Positions 1 through 10,279 of a stretch of DNA of 64,000 bases are shown here, piece after piece. Positions within the stretch are counted from its first letter, which is position 1. The number at the start of each line of letters is the position of its first letter. The DNA is taken from positions 256,001-320,000 of the forward strand of contig LSRX01000464.1 of NCBI GenBank assembly GCA_001939145.1, in the 5' to 3' direction. The notes below the pieces were generated by a model. The model was given only the letters and a program-made list of their open reading frames with translations. It was not told where the DNA came from and did no database searches. Origin of the DNA: Symbiodinium microadriaticum. Lineage: Eukaryota; Sar; Dinophyceae; Suessiales; Symbiodiniaceae. The position numbers and the translations under genes were made by a program.

Positions 1-283
1 CAGGCGACGGGGCTTTTCGTGGTGCGGCGCTGCGCCACGATCTGCCTGCAAACCGAGTCGTGGATGCGGCCGTGCGAAGCCGTAAGGCAGTCCTTGATGC
101 TGATGGCTGATGCTTGAAGCCACAGACGGATCCGAAGGTAAAACCCAGAATCCGCTTGTGGTAAGAGGTCAAAGCTGTAAGGCTGTGTGTGGTTTCAAGC
201 ACTGTTGGGCATGATGGTGCCCTCGACAGTTGCCTTCAACTGCGAAAAGGCTCGCTCTGGTCCATCTGTGCTCCGGCTGCCAG

Positions 284-527
284 GCTCATTTGCCGTTTCG
301 CATGGTGGAAGTTGGCGTGTTCAAGGGCAACTTCACGCAGCACGTCTGGCATCGAGCAGCACGGCGTCCAGGTTCAGTCGAGACATGAGTGCACTCCTGC
401 AAACCCGATTGACGGTGCAGGTGCTTTTGAACTCCACCTGGTCGACCATTGGGGGGCCGCCGATCGGCCGATGGGTGTAGCCAGCCAGGCGGATCGGTGT
501 TGCCTGTGATTCCTAAGTATGTCTCTC

Positions 528-558
<31 letters not shown>

Positions 559-1994
559 TGTGCTAATTCCATCGCTCTTCGCGAAGTCGGTAACACGAAG
601 TCGAAGAAAGAACTGGAGCTTTTCGGAGCTTCGCTGCTGTGAGGCATTGGGCACTGGTTCTGACATGGGTGGCCAAAGCAACGCTTCCCTTATGCGCTCG
701 GTGTGGCGATCCTTCGGGCGCGCTGGAGCTCGGAGGATGGAGGTGCCGCACTGGCAAGGCTCGAGACGGCAGCTTGGGATTCTTTAAGTGGGTTAAGTAT
801 GTTGTGGAGCAATGCTGCAATGCAGTACAAGGACGCTTTCCGTCCTGAGCTTTCGGCCTGCGACCAAGGGCCTGTGCCGCATTGAATGAAGCCAAAGCGC
901 GCTTCCGCGCTGATGTGCTCTTCCACCGCAGCACAAGCGTTGGCCCGTCCAGGCACATCCACCGGATCAGTCGTGGGCCTGTCGTGGTCTCACAGATCAG
1001 GAGTTCAGCGCATGTTTCTCAACAGGGCTCGCAGGTGCTATGCTGCACGCAATCATCATCGTCATCAACATCGTCATACATCGTCATCGTCATCCTTATG
1101 ATTATGATTCTCCAGCTCATGCAAAGATATTCGATCAAGTTGTATGTTGAACTTTTGAACAGCCGGACGACTGCCTCATCCTGGCCAAACTGCCCCGTCC
1201 TGGTCCAGGTGTTTCAAGGAGGACAGCCTCGACCTTGTCTACATTGATGCTGATCACAAGTGCCCAGGCTGCAGTGGTCATGTAGTCAACGACCAGCCGT
1301 CCATTATCGTGCAGCAGTGTACACGTATGCGAAGGCTTCCTGTGCTTTGCTGGTGCCGGGCCAGGTGGTGGAGCGTATTGCAAGATTTGAGCGCCTGGTG
1401 GCCCAAAGTCCGGCCCGGTGGACTCATGCGATTGGCCATCAATTCGGAGTGCGAGCGAATCTGAGCGATTTGCATGCTAACTGCTGACTAACTTGGGAAG
1501 CGCTGCACACCTTAATTGGGCGATTGCCGAACTGGCACGTTTTCAGCTGGTATTAAAATCCGGATGGTTGGTCGAGAGGAGGGGAAGCATCAGAACATAC
1601 CCCGGCGCTCCCCAGGGATGCCCGAAGCAAGCGTAACGCTACGGCTGCTACATGAAAAGCTTTCTCTAATGCCTTTCATTCCCACTTAACGTTGAAGCAA
1701 GCTCAACTCCCGACATGCCCGGTGATTGAGACATGCCGAGCGACAGGATCAGGAGCTTTTGCTCTACAACTTTTTTGTGGTTGAGTGGTTGAAGAAATCA
1801 GGATGGGGCATGACTTCCATTTCAACACGCTGATGGAGCGGGAAGAGCTGGCTGGAGGCAGCATCAACGATGTGCCCATCGCAGTTGGGGCTTTCTTCCG
1901 TGCTCCATTGCAAGTGTTGTTGCACAGTGGATTCGTGTGGCCCGATGCTCAGTGGTTTACATCGTTCAACACCGTTCCATTGTCGCACAAGTGA
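284..1994 (+). CDS. SAM-dependent methyltransferase, Methyltransf_24 type (multi-exon)
   Basis: Family motifs appear in order in separate exons. Exon 284-~360 reads RMVEVGVFKGNFTQHVW, the SAM-binding motif I region. Exon 421-~478 reads FELHLVDHWGAADRP, with the acidic end of strand 2. Exon 869-938 reads ALNEAKARFRADVLFHRS. Exon 1209-1259 reads DSLDLVYIDADH, the motif IV signature of this family. Exon 1365-1427 reads WSVLQDLSAWWPKVRPGG, and exon 1802-1994 reads MMGHDFHF, then DVPIAVGAFF, ending PLSHK-stop. Introns 1260-1364 (GT-AG) and 1428-1801 (GC-AG) restore the frame exactly. The phase between 938 and 1209 does not close, so one small exon may be missing there. The true N-terminus lies upstream of 284 and may be outside the window. 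Family members methylate small molecules or sugars; the substrate is unknown. The family call is fairly sure, the exon edges less so. Confidence 0.7.
521..558 (+). repeat. (TC)n microsatellite
   Basis: A TC dinucleotide run with two TTC interruptions, lying in the intron between the second and third recognised exons of the methyltransferase gene. Confidence 0.95.
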
Positions 1995-4900
1995 AGAACC
2001 CACGAAGCGAGATCAGCGACAGATTTACCCCAAGGTCAGTCCAGAAGCCGACAAATTTCGCTACGAATGTTTCCGAGGCCCTTACGCGGAAACCTAGTTG
2101 CGTTGCCTTGAATTGAGCACCGTGCCGAGGTCGCTCTGCAGCGACAGGAGCTGTGTGATTTGCTGCGGAGGCGATTTGCCACTACAGTAGCTCTAGTATG
2201 CCGCTGCATCCACGTGCCTGACTCTGCAGTCGGCTGAAGCCCCACGCCACCTTCGAGATATGCGACTTGAAAGCGTGATTCTTCAGAAAATGGGGTGCCC
2301 CTGCTTGAGTTGGAGAGCAGCCGGAGCACGCAAGCAGCGATTCAATTGGCATTTGACCCTCCCCTGCGCGCCCACCTTTCAACTTTGTCGATCTTTGTCG
2401 GCTTAGCTGTTAAGCTGCCAACATGTCGGCAATTCAAAGAAGGCATGCAAGAGGTATCTGGCCCGCTCAAGTTGCATTCCATGCCACGAACAGTTACAGT
2501 TTCAGACCATTCAGATCGCGGGGCCGGGCACTCTCTGACGAGCAAAGGCTTGCATTTGCTAAGTTACTAATCTTGACACCTAGCCCGTTCAAGCGCATGA
2601 AATGTTTTGCATTCTTATGGCTCAGTCCTGTTGATGCCCAGCACAGTCCCAGAGGGATACAACTAGGTGACGGCAGTTCATGCTCCAAGCTCGGCAGTCC
2701 TTAATTCAGAGTCTGATGGCGCTCATCCCATCTTACGTGCCCTAGAAAGGCACGTCGTGACAGCATTACTTCTCCTCCGAGATGCGACCTTGTCATATAT
2801 TGTTGAGCTGAGACGAGCTCAGTTGGCAGGCTGCATGTTGGGTGAGCTGTGTCGTGCGCGGTCGCGCGCTGTCGCAGCTGTGCGATGTCAGTCGTCGTGG
2901 AGCTGGCATTGTTACATGTTGTTACATCGCAGGACGACGTGGCAGATATACTGCATTTGTTGACGCTGCTTTGGCTCTTTGCGTGCTGCGACCAAAGCAG
3001 GTGATGCTCCAGCGCCCCGGCAGTGGGCAGAGGCCGCATGACATTGTTGCACGCTGCGTCACCCGTCGTGGCTTAGTTCATAGCGCCGCTGTTTACTCAA
3101 ATCTTTACAGCCAAGAGCGGGATTGCCACGTTTATCCGTATTGTGTTTCTGTTTCTCTCTTCACTCAAATTCCGTCTGGTTTTCCGTCATGCCGAGTGGC
3201 CGAGTGATACTCGCTCTTGCTACTAGCTCCTCACCTCTCCGACATGCAAACAGACTGAGTTTGACTTGGGGCTTAAGTGGAGCTGCATTGGACTTGTTCC
3301 TGACTGGGGTTATTGAGCCCTACGACACGCTGTGTTAACACCGACCTGCAACTGCATCTGTTGCAAGGCCTTCCCGAGCAGAGCTCACCGCGATTGGCCT
3401 CACCCCTGCACAGGCAAAGGATCATCGGCCTATACGGAGGTTGGCTCCAAGCCTGAAGATGAACTATTTTCCGTTGCGAGGCAGACCAGGAGCTTGTCAG
3501 ACAAAGTGAGTTGGAGGCCGTTTTTCGATGTCCGTTCCAATGCACACTGAGCTTCAGCAGCTGCAAGGCAACTCGGCAACGAAAATGCTCATCAGATGTG
3601 TATGCCTTCCATTGAAAGAATGTGTACGATCGTGGCCTTTTGTATCCGGACTACTTTATCACAGAATGCAGCAACAAACCACCCCCTGTTTGGGACACAG
3701 GCGAGGCGACAGGTACAAGTCTTTGCCTTTCACGACAGGCTTCGAAAATGAAAAGAAACGCGGGCAGACTCCGTCCAAAGCTATAAACAAGTGACTGCAG
3801 GTTTCGTATCGGCTTGGTGAAGAAGCTCGCCTAGAGTACCCGAGAAGCGTGCGCAGGTCGTTTATGCAAGCATCACTCGCTGGATGATGCTGTTTGGATG
3901 TATCATTTGCAGTGAGCCCAGTGGAGCGATTCGCAACCTTTGCATCCGCAGTGGTCAGAGGGTGCGTTCTCGCCACATGGACTGGCTCTATACGCACCAA
4001 GTCCATGCCATCGCACGTGCATCCTTGCATTTTCGGATGTGTGCGTGTGTTTAAAGTCGTTGTCCTTCTTGAAAATCGCAGCAGCTCTGTCAGTCTGTCT
4101 TGCACATGCCGGAAGTGTAACTAAGGTGCTTTGCTACCCGTGAGCCTCGTCCTGTTCTCGTACTTGATATACAGTAACACGGATGCAGCCAGATGTGAGC
4201 ACGTGATAGAAGCTTTGACAGTGCTTGAGACAGCTCGTTGTGCTTGCTTATGCATGGGATGCGTTGGCGCTAGCATCATGCAGTTGTCTGAGTTGTCAGG
4301 CTTTGCCCAGGAATCGTGGAAGGACTGTTACAGATTTTTCGGTAGAGGCAAAGAGCACAGCTTTGAGGATTGTCTCCTCGGACAGCCGTGTCGTTGCCGA
4401 AGGACTGCGACGTGCCACTGCGTGCGTGGTTCTATGTGGCGATGGCAGGGCAACAGAGCGGAAGTCGAAATTTAAGAGATACTGTCTACGCATCGGTACA
4501 AAGGTTTCGGCGTATCTCAGCTTCATGTACCATGTATGGCGCAGGTTTAGAGCGTGGCAAGATTCCAAGCAAGCACAGTTTCCTCATGGCCTGCCGCAGT
4601 TCAACATCGCCTACCACATCAACCTGGGCGGCAGATCGCTTCATCGACAGGTGATCAGGACATTCAGCACACATGTGGGAAGCATCGTCTATGCGCGCAT
4701 GCAGTTTGAGGAGCGTGTGTAGATACCAGGCCCGGTGCCGAAGCAACAAAGCACGTCACCAGTGGAAGCCGTCATCTCGAGACCTTCTGAGGCACCCGAG
4801 CAGAGCCTGGAGATTCCTCCGGCGCGTGTGAGGCGTCCGGACATCTCGAAGCTCTTGAAGGGGTCAGTCTGTGACCGAAACTCGAAGAGCAAGTCCGAAT

Positions 4901-6426
4901 GTACTGACAATGTACTGTAGCCTTGTAGCATGCGAATCATGTTTGAGGATGCCAAGAAGACCTGGTGATGTAAGCAAGCTACTATTGTAGGGCTTGCAGT
5001 AGCACCAGAAAGGCATGCAAGGACGAGGCAGCCAGCAAGCCTTGCGGTCGTCACCAGAAGCTAGGTTCTATCACTGGCTCACGACTATTTTTGTGTTCTC
5101 GCGCTGCTGGCACGTTTGGCTGTACATTGCTGTGCTGCGCTAGGCCATGTCCCGTTTGAAGCTGGCTCCCATTGGCAAGGTGGCACTGCATTGGCCTGCA
5201 CTGGACCCGCGTCAGCCTTTCGCCCGGGGCTCAGGATTGTTAGGATGAACAGCGCTCGACATCAAAAGAGCAGAGTCAGCAGAGGTGAGCACTAAGCACG
5301 GAGAAACCCTCAATAGTCTCACAGTGATGCTGCTGAATCATGCTGATGGTCCTAGAGATGCCCGTGATCCCCCGACACGACGGTGCGTTGTGCTTCCGCA
5401 AGGACTTGTATGTCTAGGGCACCGCTAACATCTTGCCTTCCGTGTCTATTGCCGCAGGTGCCATGAGACAGCTCCCAACATGTTCATGGCCACCTACCTT
5501 TTTGCCGCATTCAATGCAACACTGGCACGTTTACCTGTCTCTGCAGCTTGTGCACGTTCTAATTGGGTGCAGTCTCATGCTTCAACGATGCAGGGCGAAA
5601 ACGGTTGAGGGTCTGTCGCTTAAGCTTGTAATTTTTCTGGATCTCTTTGCCCGGTAGGATAGCGAAGCGGGCCTGTGCAACGAACGTAAATGGCTGCCTG
5701 GGAACCTTTCCAAGTGCGCCTGAAAGCAAGCCCCCTGCCGGGCCAACCAAGCCATTGAAGCGATAAACCTCTGCAGCAGTTGATGTCAGGTCTTTTTCAC
5801 GATATTCACAGTGGTCTCGACCTACGGGTCGCATGCTTGGGCTAGCGTGTGAAGTAATTATTATAAAGGAAGCTCTTGTTCGGCAAGATTCATGTTCTTC
5901 AAGCCTCAGGTTGCAACACATGTTGGCTTCCCTGCTCCGCCGGGCGCCTAGGCCTAGACTCTAGACTCGGCCGGGGCCCTCTTGCATGAGAAGTCCGACC
6001 CCGCTGTCACCTCTGCTTCATGGAGCTCTCTGCCTCAGGTCGAGGTCTCCTTCCATCTTCCATGGTTTCCGACCGTGCAGCACCCGAGGCTCAGGGCTCA
6101 GGGCCGGATCGCAGTTATGTGATTCCCTCTTCACATGAGAAGTAATCAGTGATCTATGCTCTGTATAAACCCGGTATAAGTCGATGATTGATGAGGGCAC
6201 GATCGAACTTCAGCAGACCGTGGTCTTCGACCCACAGGAGCCCCGACCGACCCTGATTGCAGTTGTGGGGCTTGGTGTCGCAGTATGGATGGCAGAGTGA
6301 TGGTCAATTTGAGTCCATGGCCACTGCTCTTGCAGCTGAGCTGCTTACTTGCACCAGCTTGCATGCTTGTTGGGGGGGAGCTGAGAATTTGCACCGTCAT
6401 GCCGCTCAGACACGGTCCGCCCATTG
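1995..6426. other. No confident gene; a few exon-like frames
   Basis: I could not assign a gene here. Three + strand stretches look exon-like but match no family I know. Around 2735-2820 a frame reads LERHVVTALLLLRDATLSYI. Around 4500-4650 one reads YHVWRRFRAWQDSKQAQF and continues to an AG dinucleotide. Around 4735-4865 one reads VPKQQSTSPVEAVISRPSEA and continues proline- and charge-rich. After an AG at 5458, another frame reads APNMFMATYLFAAFNATLAR, which could be a membrane segment. These may be exons of one or more unrecognised + strand genes between the methyltransferase and the RING gene. Confidence 0.25.
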
Positions 6427-6800
6427 CTGCTTGATGTGTCTGGTGAGGAGTTCGGAGATGCACTGCAGTGTCCGGTCTGCATGGAGGACTGGTTTCCTGC
6501 TCTCGTTCCAAATCCTTAGCCGCCTTTCAGATTCTTTCGGCTGCAGGACTTCAACAAGGAACACAAAATCAAGAAGACTGTATGTCTCAAGCTCTGACTG
6601 TCTTGCTCACGGTAGATTCTGCTAGCGTGGATAAGACGCGAAATTGTGGGAAGGACTGATGCTCGGAAAGATGTTTCATGTCGTGGATTGGAAGCCCAGT
6701 TCCTGGCTTACTGATTCTTTGCTGTTGCATCTGCAGGTGGGCATTATTTCCACGAGAGTTGCTTGGTCCACTGGCCGGCGAACTCAGCAAGAACTCCAGT
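6427..6800 (+). CDS. RING finger protein, two exons of a larger gene
   Basis: Exon at about 6427-6500 reads EEFGDALQCPVCMEDW, a CxxC pair of RING type. After an AG at 6735-6736, a second exon starting with G reads GHYFHESCLVHW, the His-x-x-His-x-x-Cys centre typical of RING-H2 domains, followed by PANSARTP. Together these give the first half of a cross-brace zinc finger found in ubiquitin E3 ligases. The last CPxC pair is not seen. It should be in a further exon, and the 1-kb mobile element beginning at 6950 probably sits in the next intron. A basic frame at 8350-8530 (KPRLLLRPRARRVATRTR) could be downstream coding sequence of the same gene, but nothing proves it. Confidence 0.5.
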
Positions 6801-6937
6801 GAAACGCAGTGACACAGTGTGGTTTGTACTGTAGCGGGTGGCAACAGATCCTTGATGCATCTAAGGCTGAAAGTCAACAGAAATTGCCCACTGTGTCGCA
6901 GGGACCTGGTGCTGGCCTTAGTGATGACCGCCGCGGG

Positions 6938-8008
6938 CCCTCAGCACCCGATCCGTTGCAAAATCAGAAATTGAGCCTTGAATCAGAAACCGCGCATCTG
7001 AAACCACGGGCTCAAGAGATGATGCGCATCAGAAACTGTGCATCAAAAACCAGCGCGTATCAGAAACCAGCACGCATCACAAACCGGAGCGTCAGTAACC
7101 AGTGCGTGTCAGACACTGGCGGGTCTTATCAGAAACTGGCGCGAGAGCCTTGAAGCAATGCTGGGGGGGGTGAGAACAGAGCATCCATGGCCTAACCATG
7201 ATAACGTCCATGGTGCAATGCGCTCTGAGAAGAGCCAGCCATGATGACGTCCATGTTCTACTGTGCGTTCTGAGCCCAGAGCATCCATGGCCCAAAACTG
7301 ATAATGTCAAAGCACGACGGAGGATAACTGCGCCTACGTTTTGTTTCTTCTTGCGGGTGGGGGGGGGGGGGGGGGATCATCACGTTCTGTTTTGAGCACA
7401 GAGCATCCATGGGCAAACCATGATGACATCCATGGTCTACTGAGTTCTGATGTGAGAGCATCCATGGGCCCACCATGATAACGTCCATGCCCGAATGCAT
7501 TCTGAGAACACAGTATCCCTGGCCCAACCATGATAACGGCGGACGGGCATGATCGAAAGCGTTCTGAGAAGAGATCACCCACGGCCCAACCGTGATGACG
7601 TCGGAATGCATTCTGAGAGAAGAGCATCCATGGCTCAAAGTAAGTTGACGTCACTAAGACCGATTTACAGTCGAGTGAGGCGTGGAGATGTTAGCATTTC
7701 CGGGCCCTTCCAGGCCCGCATAGTCCCGCAATGCTCCTGGCAACCGTTCCCGAATCATGGCGTCTGGTTTCTGTATGATTCGTCCGTTTTCTGATACAGC
7801 CTTTCTGGTTTCCGAATCATGGTGTGGTTTCCGAATCAGTCGGTCTGGTTCCTGAATCAGCCGTCGTGGTTTCCGTATCAGCTGTTCTAGTTTCCGAAGC
7901 ATGGCTGGTTTCTGAATCATGGACGGTTTCTGATTCAGGCGTTCTGGTTCCCGGGTTACCAATTCAGTCGTTCTGGTTACCGATTTTTTCCAGCGACCCT
8001 CAGCACCC
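6938..8008 (+). mobile_element. Foldback-like transposable element, copy 1, with target duplication
   Basis: The element proper is 6950-7996. It is flanked by a perfect 12-bp direct repeat, CCCTCAGCACCC, at 6938-6949 and 7997-8008. The left arm (6950-7150) is built of short tandem units like ATCAGAAACCAGCGC. The right arm (7740-7990) carries the inverse units, GGTTTCTGATTCAGCCGTTCT. The middle is a tandem array of about 50-60 bp units containing CATCCATGGCCCAACCATGA and GCATTCTGAG, plus a 17-bp G run at 7359-7375. No coding capacity is visible, so movement would need a protein supplied elsewhere. A second copy with the same plan lies at 34470-35415. The left ends agree at 18 of 21 positions (GAYCC, two variable bases, TGCAAAATCAGAAA). 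Confidence 0.7.
7140..7645. repeat. Tandem array of ~55-bp units inside the foldback-like element
   Basis: At least six imperfect repeats share CCATGG, CCCAACCATGATAACG and GCATTCTGAG. They are interrupted by a G run at 7359-7375. The frames that stay open across this stretch are by-products of the periodicity. Confidence 0.8.
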
Positions 8009-9518
8009 CATGAATCACGGCATATATTCCTCACATTGTCGATGGCTCCCCAGCCCCAGAAGCCCAGAAACCACAAAGTGGTAGAGGTGGCAGCCTTGCC
8101 AAGTAGCTGGCTGTCACGAAACAATCACTCTGCAGCTTGATCTCATCGTCTCAAGTCGTGAAAGGCCCGGCTTATTTCCAACTGCCCAGTTTTTCAGTTT
8201 CATGTCGTGCGGCCCAGTCGTGCCCAGTCCGGGCACTCCCGTTTCAACACACTCCAATCCTGCAGTATCCGATGGTCAGCTAGCGCTCGTCGCTAATGAA
8301 GTCCATACAAAACCACGCTCACAGCTGCAGAGATTCAGAGTTCAGTAATGCCGATGCGGGTACAGCCACGATGCCCGATTCGCAAGTTTGCACTAAGCCG
8401 CGCCTGTTGCTTAGGCCACGAGCCCGGAGAGTGGCAACTCGGACTCGGAAGAGGTCAGCTGAGCGTGCGGTCACTAGCCCAACCTCTGTGTCCTGCAATG
8501 GACAGAGCAGAGTATTCAAGAGCAAGTTTCCGTGGTAACCAGAGTAGGAAGCCAGGCAGAGTTCCAGAGGGCTTTCACGGACGAGTGCCAGGACAACTCT
8601 GCAGCAGTCAGTCCCGAACGGATTGGTGCCACGGGAGCTGCTGGAAATGCTGAGGCAGCATTGGCATCAGCACTGTGCGTCTAAGACGTTTGGGAGTAGA
8701 CAGCAAGCTGTAAAGGGCATGCTTCTTTTGGGACGAAGCTAGAGCAGGGATAGCCTTCGAGGTGAATCTAGGCCCACCTTGCTGCATGATGCTTGTGGGC
8801 CGTGGGCCTTTCGTGAGAGATGAGAGCCGACTCTGAAGAGGTGTCTAATCCCGGCACTGATCCAGAGGCAGGCCTTCAGTTTCAGCTGTGCTGGGGACCG
8901 GGGAATGCATCGGAAGCTCAGTTTGAAGAGAGCTTTGCCATGGAAGTACTTTTGTTTGTGCAGCTCCATGCAACATGCCGTATCATGCTTGTACTTTTGT
9001 GCCTTGTTCCGGCAGTAGATACTCGTAGTCTACGGGATGGCTTGAGTCGCATTGGTTCGCTTGGTATCGAGTTCCCCTGGACTGCGGGAAATGCCTGGGC
9101 CCTGGGCCGTTCTGGCGCTGAGGCAGCGCTGGCAGTGGTCCCCACGCCGCCCAGTGAGGCCGTGGAAGTCTGCATTCGCTCTCCGCTCCTCAGCTCTCAA
9201 ACCTCCGCAGCTGGTGACTCACGCGGCGCTCTTCCGCTCTTCGCTTTCAGGGCGTCGTGGCCTTCGAAGAAGCACCGCAAAGCAATGAGGCCTTGTCGGA
9301 TATTTGCCGGCTTGAGTTCAAATGAGTTCAATGCTTCACGTGCGCAAGAGCCAGGTGGTTGTGCAAGCGAATGTTCGGCAGCGCTAGCAGCTAGCATAGA
9401 CCTCGGAAGTTTCGTGAAGTCTTGGCTCAACTCGGCGCAATGCGAGAACAGCGTTGCGGTGCACAGGGTGGTGAAGAGTCAATGCTAGTAGTTATGTCCG
9501 TTGCCCGTTGTTTGTATT

Positions 9519-9585
9519 CATATACACTATATACATATATATATATATGCATATCGTGTATATTTGTATACAAAGATATTTATAG
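9519..9585. repeat. AT-rich microsatellite
   Basis: Alternating TATA/CATA sequence including an uninterrupted (AT)n core around 9536-9548. Confidence 0.9.
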
Positions 9586-9965
9586 TTGCACAGACATATA
9601 ATCCGCTGTTATGATATTGCAACTGTGCCGAGGCATGCCGATGTCTCCCTGAACAGGGCGAGAAAAAGTGAGAGGCAAGGTGCCAGTCGGCATTCTACAT
9701 GTTTGCATCGACAAGCCTGCATTCTTCCATACTAGGCAAAACTAGCATAGTACTCAATGTATCCCATGTGCACACAACCTACTTGACCCAATGCCTGTTT
9801 CGTTCCAGACTGACGACTTGCCAAGCTCGCACCAGCACGCAGCACCCGAAGGGTGCCTGCATGTCGTGCCTGCGCATAGCAGAAGATGAGTGTGTGACAA
9901 TCACTCATGTTCATCAAAAGCTGCCACATGTTTGGTGCAGGTGAGAAGAATTTGACAGGTCAGTG

Positions 9966-9987
9966 AAGGCTAAGGCTAAGGCTAAGG
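9966..9987. repeat. AAGGCT hexanucleotide repeat
   Basis: About three and a half copies of AAGGCT in tandem. Confidence 0.85.
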
Positions 9988-10279
9988 AATGCAGAGTTAG
10001 AAGCCAGCACAGGCGACAAGAGCCTAATGGGCACATGAAACTATGTAAGCAGTGAAAGAACAGCAGCCGTCTTGCGCCCGACAGTGCCCTGGACTCGTCG
10101 TGGCTCTGCGCATCTGTGCGCCTCCTCTGGTCTTAAAGGCTTTGGCAGTTCTGGCGACATGTTGGGTGGCAAGTCCCGACGTTTGTTATTGTCGCAGTAG
10201 CCGAGAGCTTTCGCGGGATGTCGCTGGCCTCGGGGCGAAGGCCATGTCTGGAGTCACGTGCCTTTGAGCCTTCGAGGCG

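Larger units (their letters stand above)
8009..10279. other. Unassigned; one 222-codon open frame and an AT repeat
   Basis: No recognisable family. The longest + frame, 8820-9488, starts with ATG and runs 222 codons. It contains a possible hydrophobic segment (IMLVLLCLVPAV) followed by Ala/Ser-rich sequence. Its codon use is not clearly better than in flanking frames, so it may be chance or contain exons of an unknown gene. It ends just before an AT-rich microsatellite. Confidence 0.25.

Noticed and set aside
4225-4722. 165-codon + frame as a gene
   Set aside because: Only a part (4500-4650) looks exon-like and there is no family match, so it is listed only as a candidate exon.
7258-7654. 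Minus-strand frames with repeated HGC/GPWML phrases
   Set aside because: These translate the tandem satellite inside foldback-like element copy 1.
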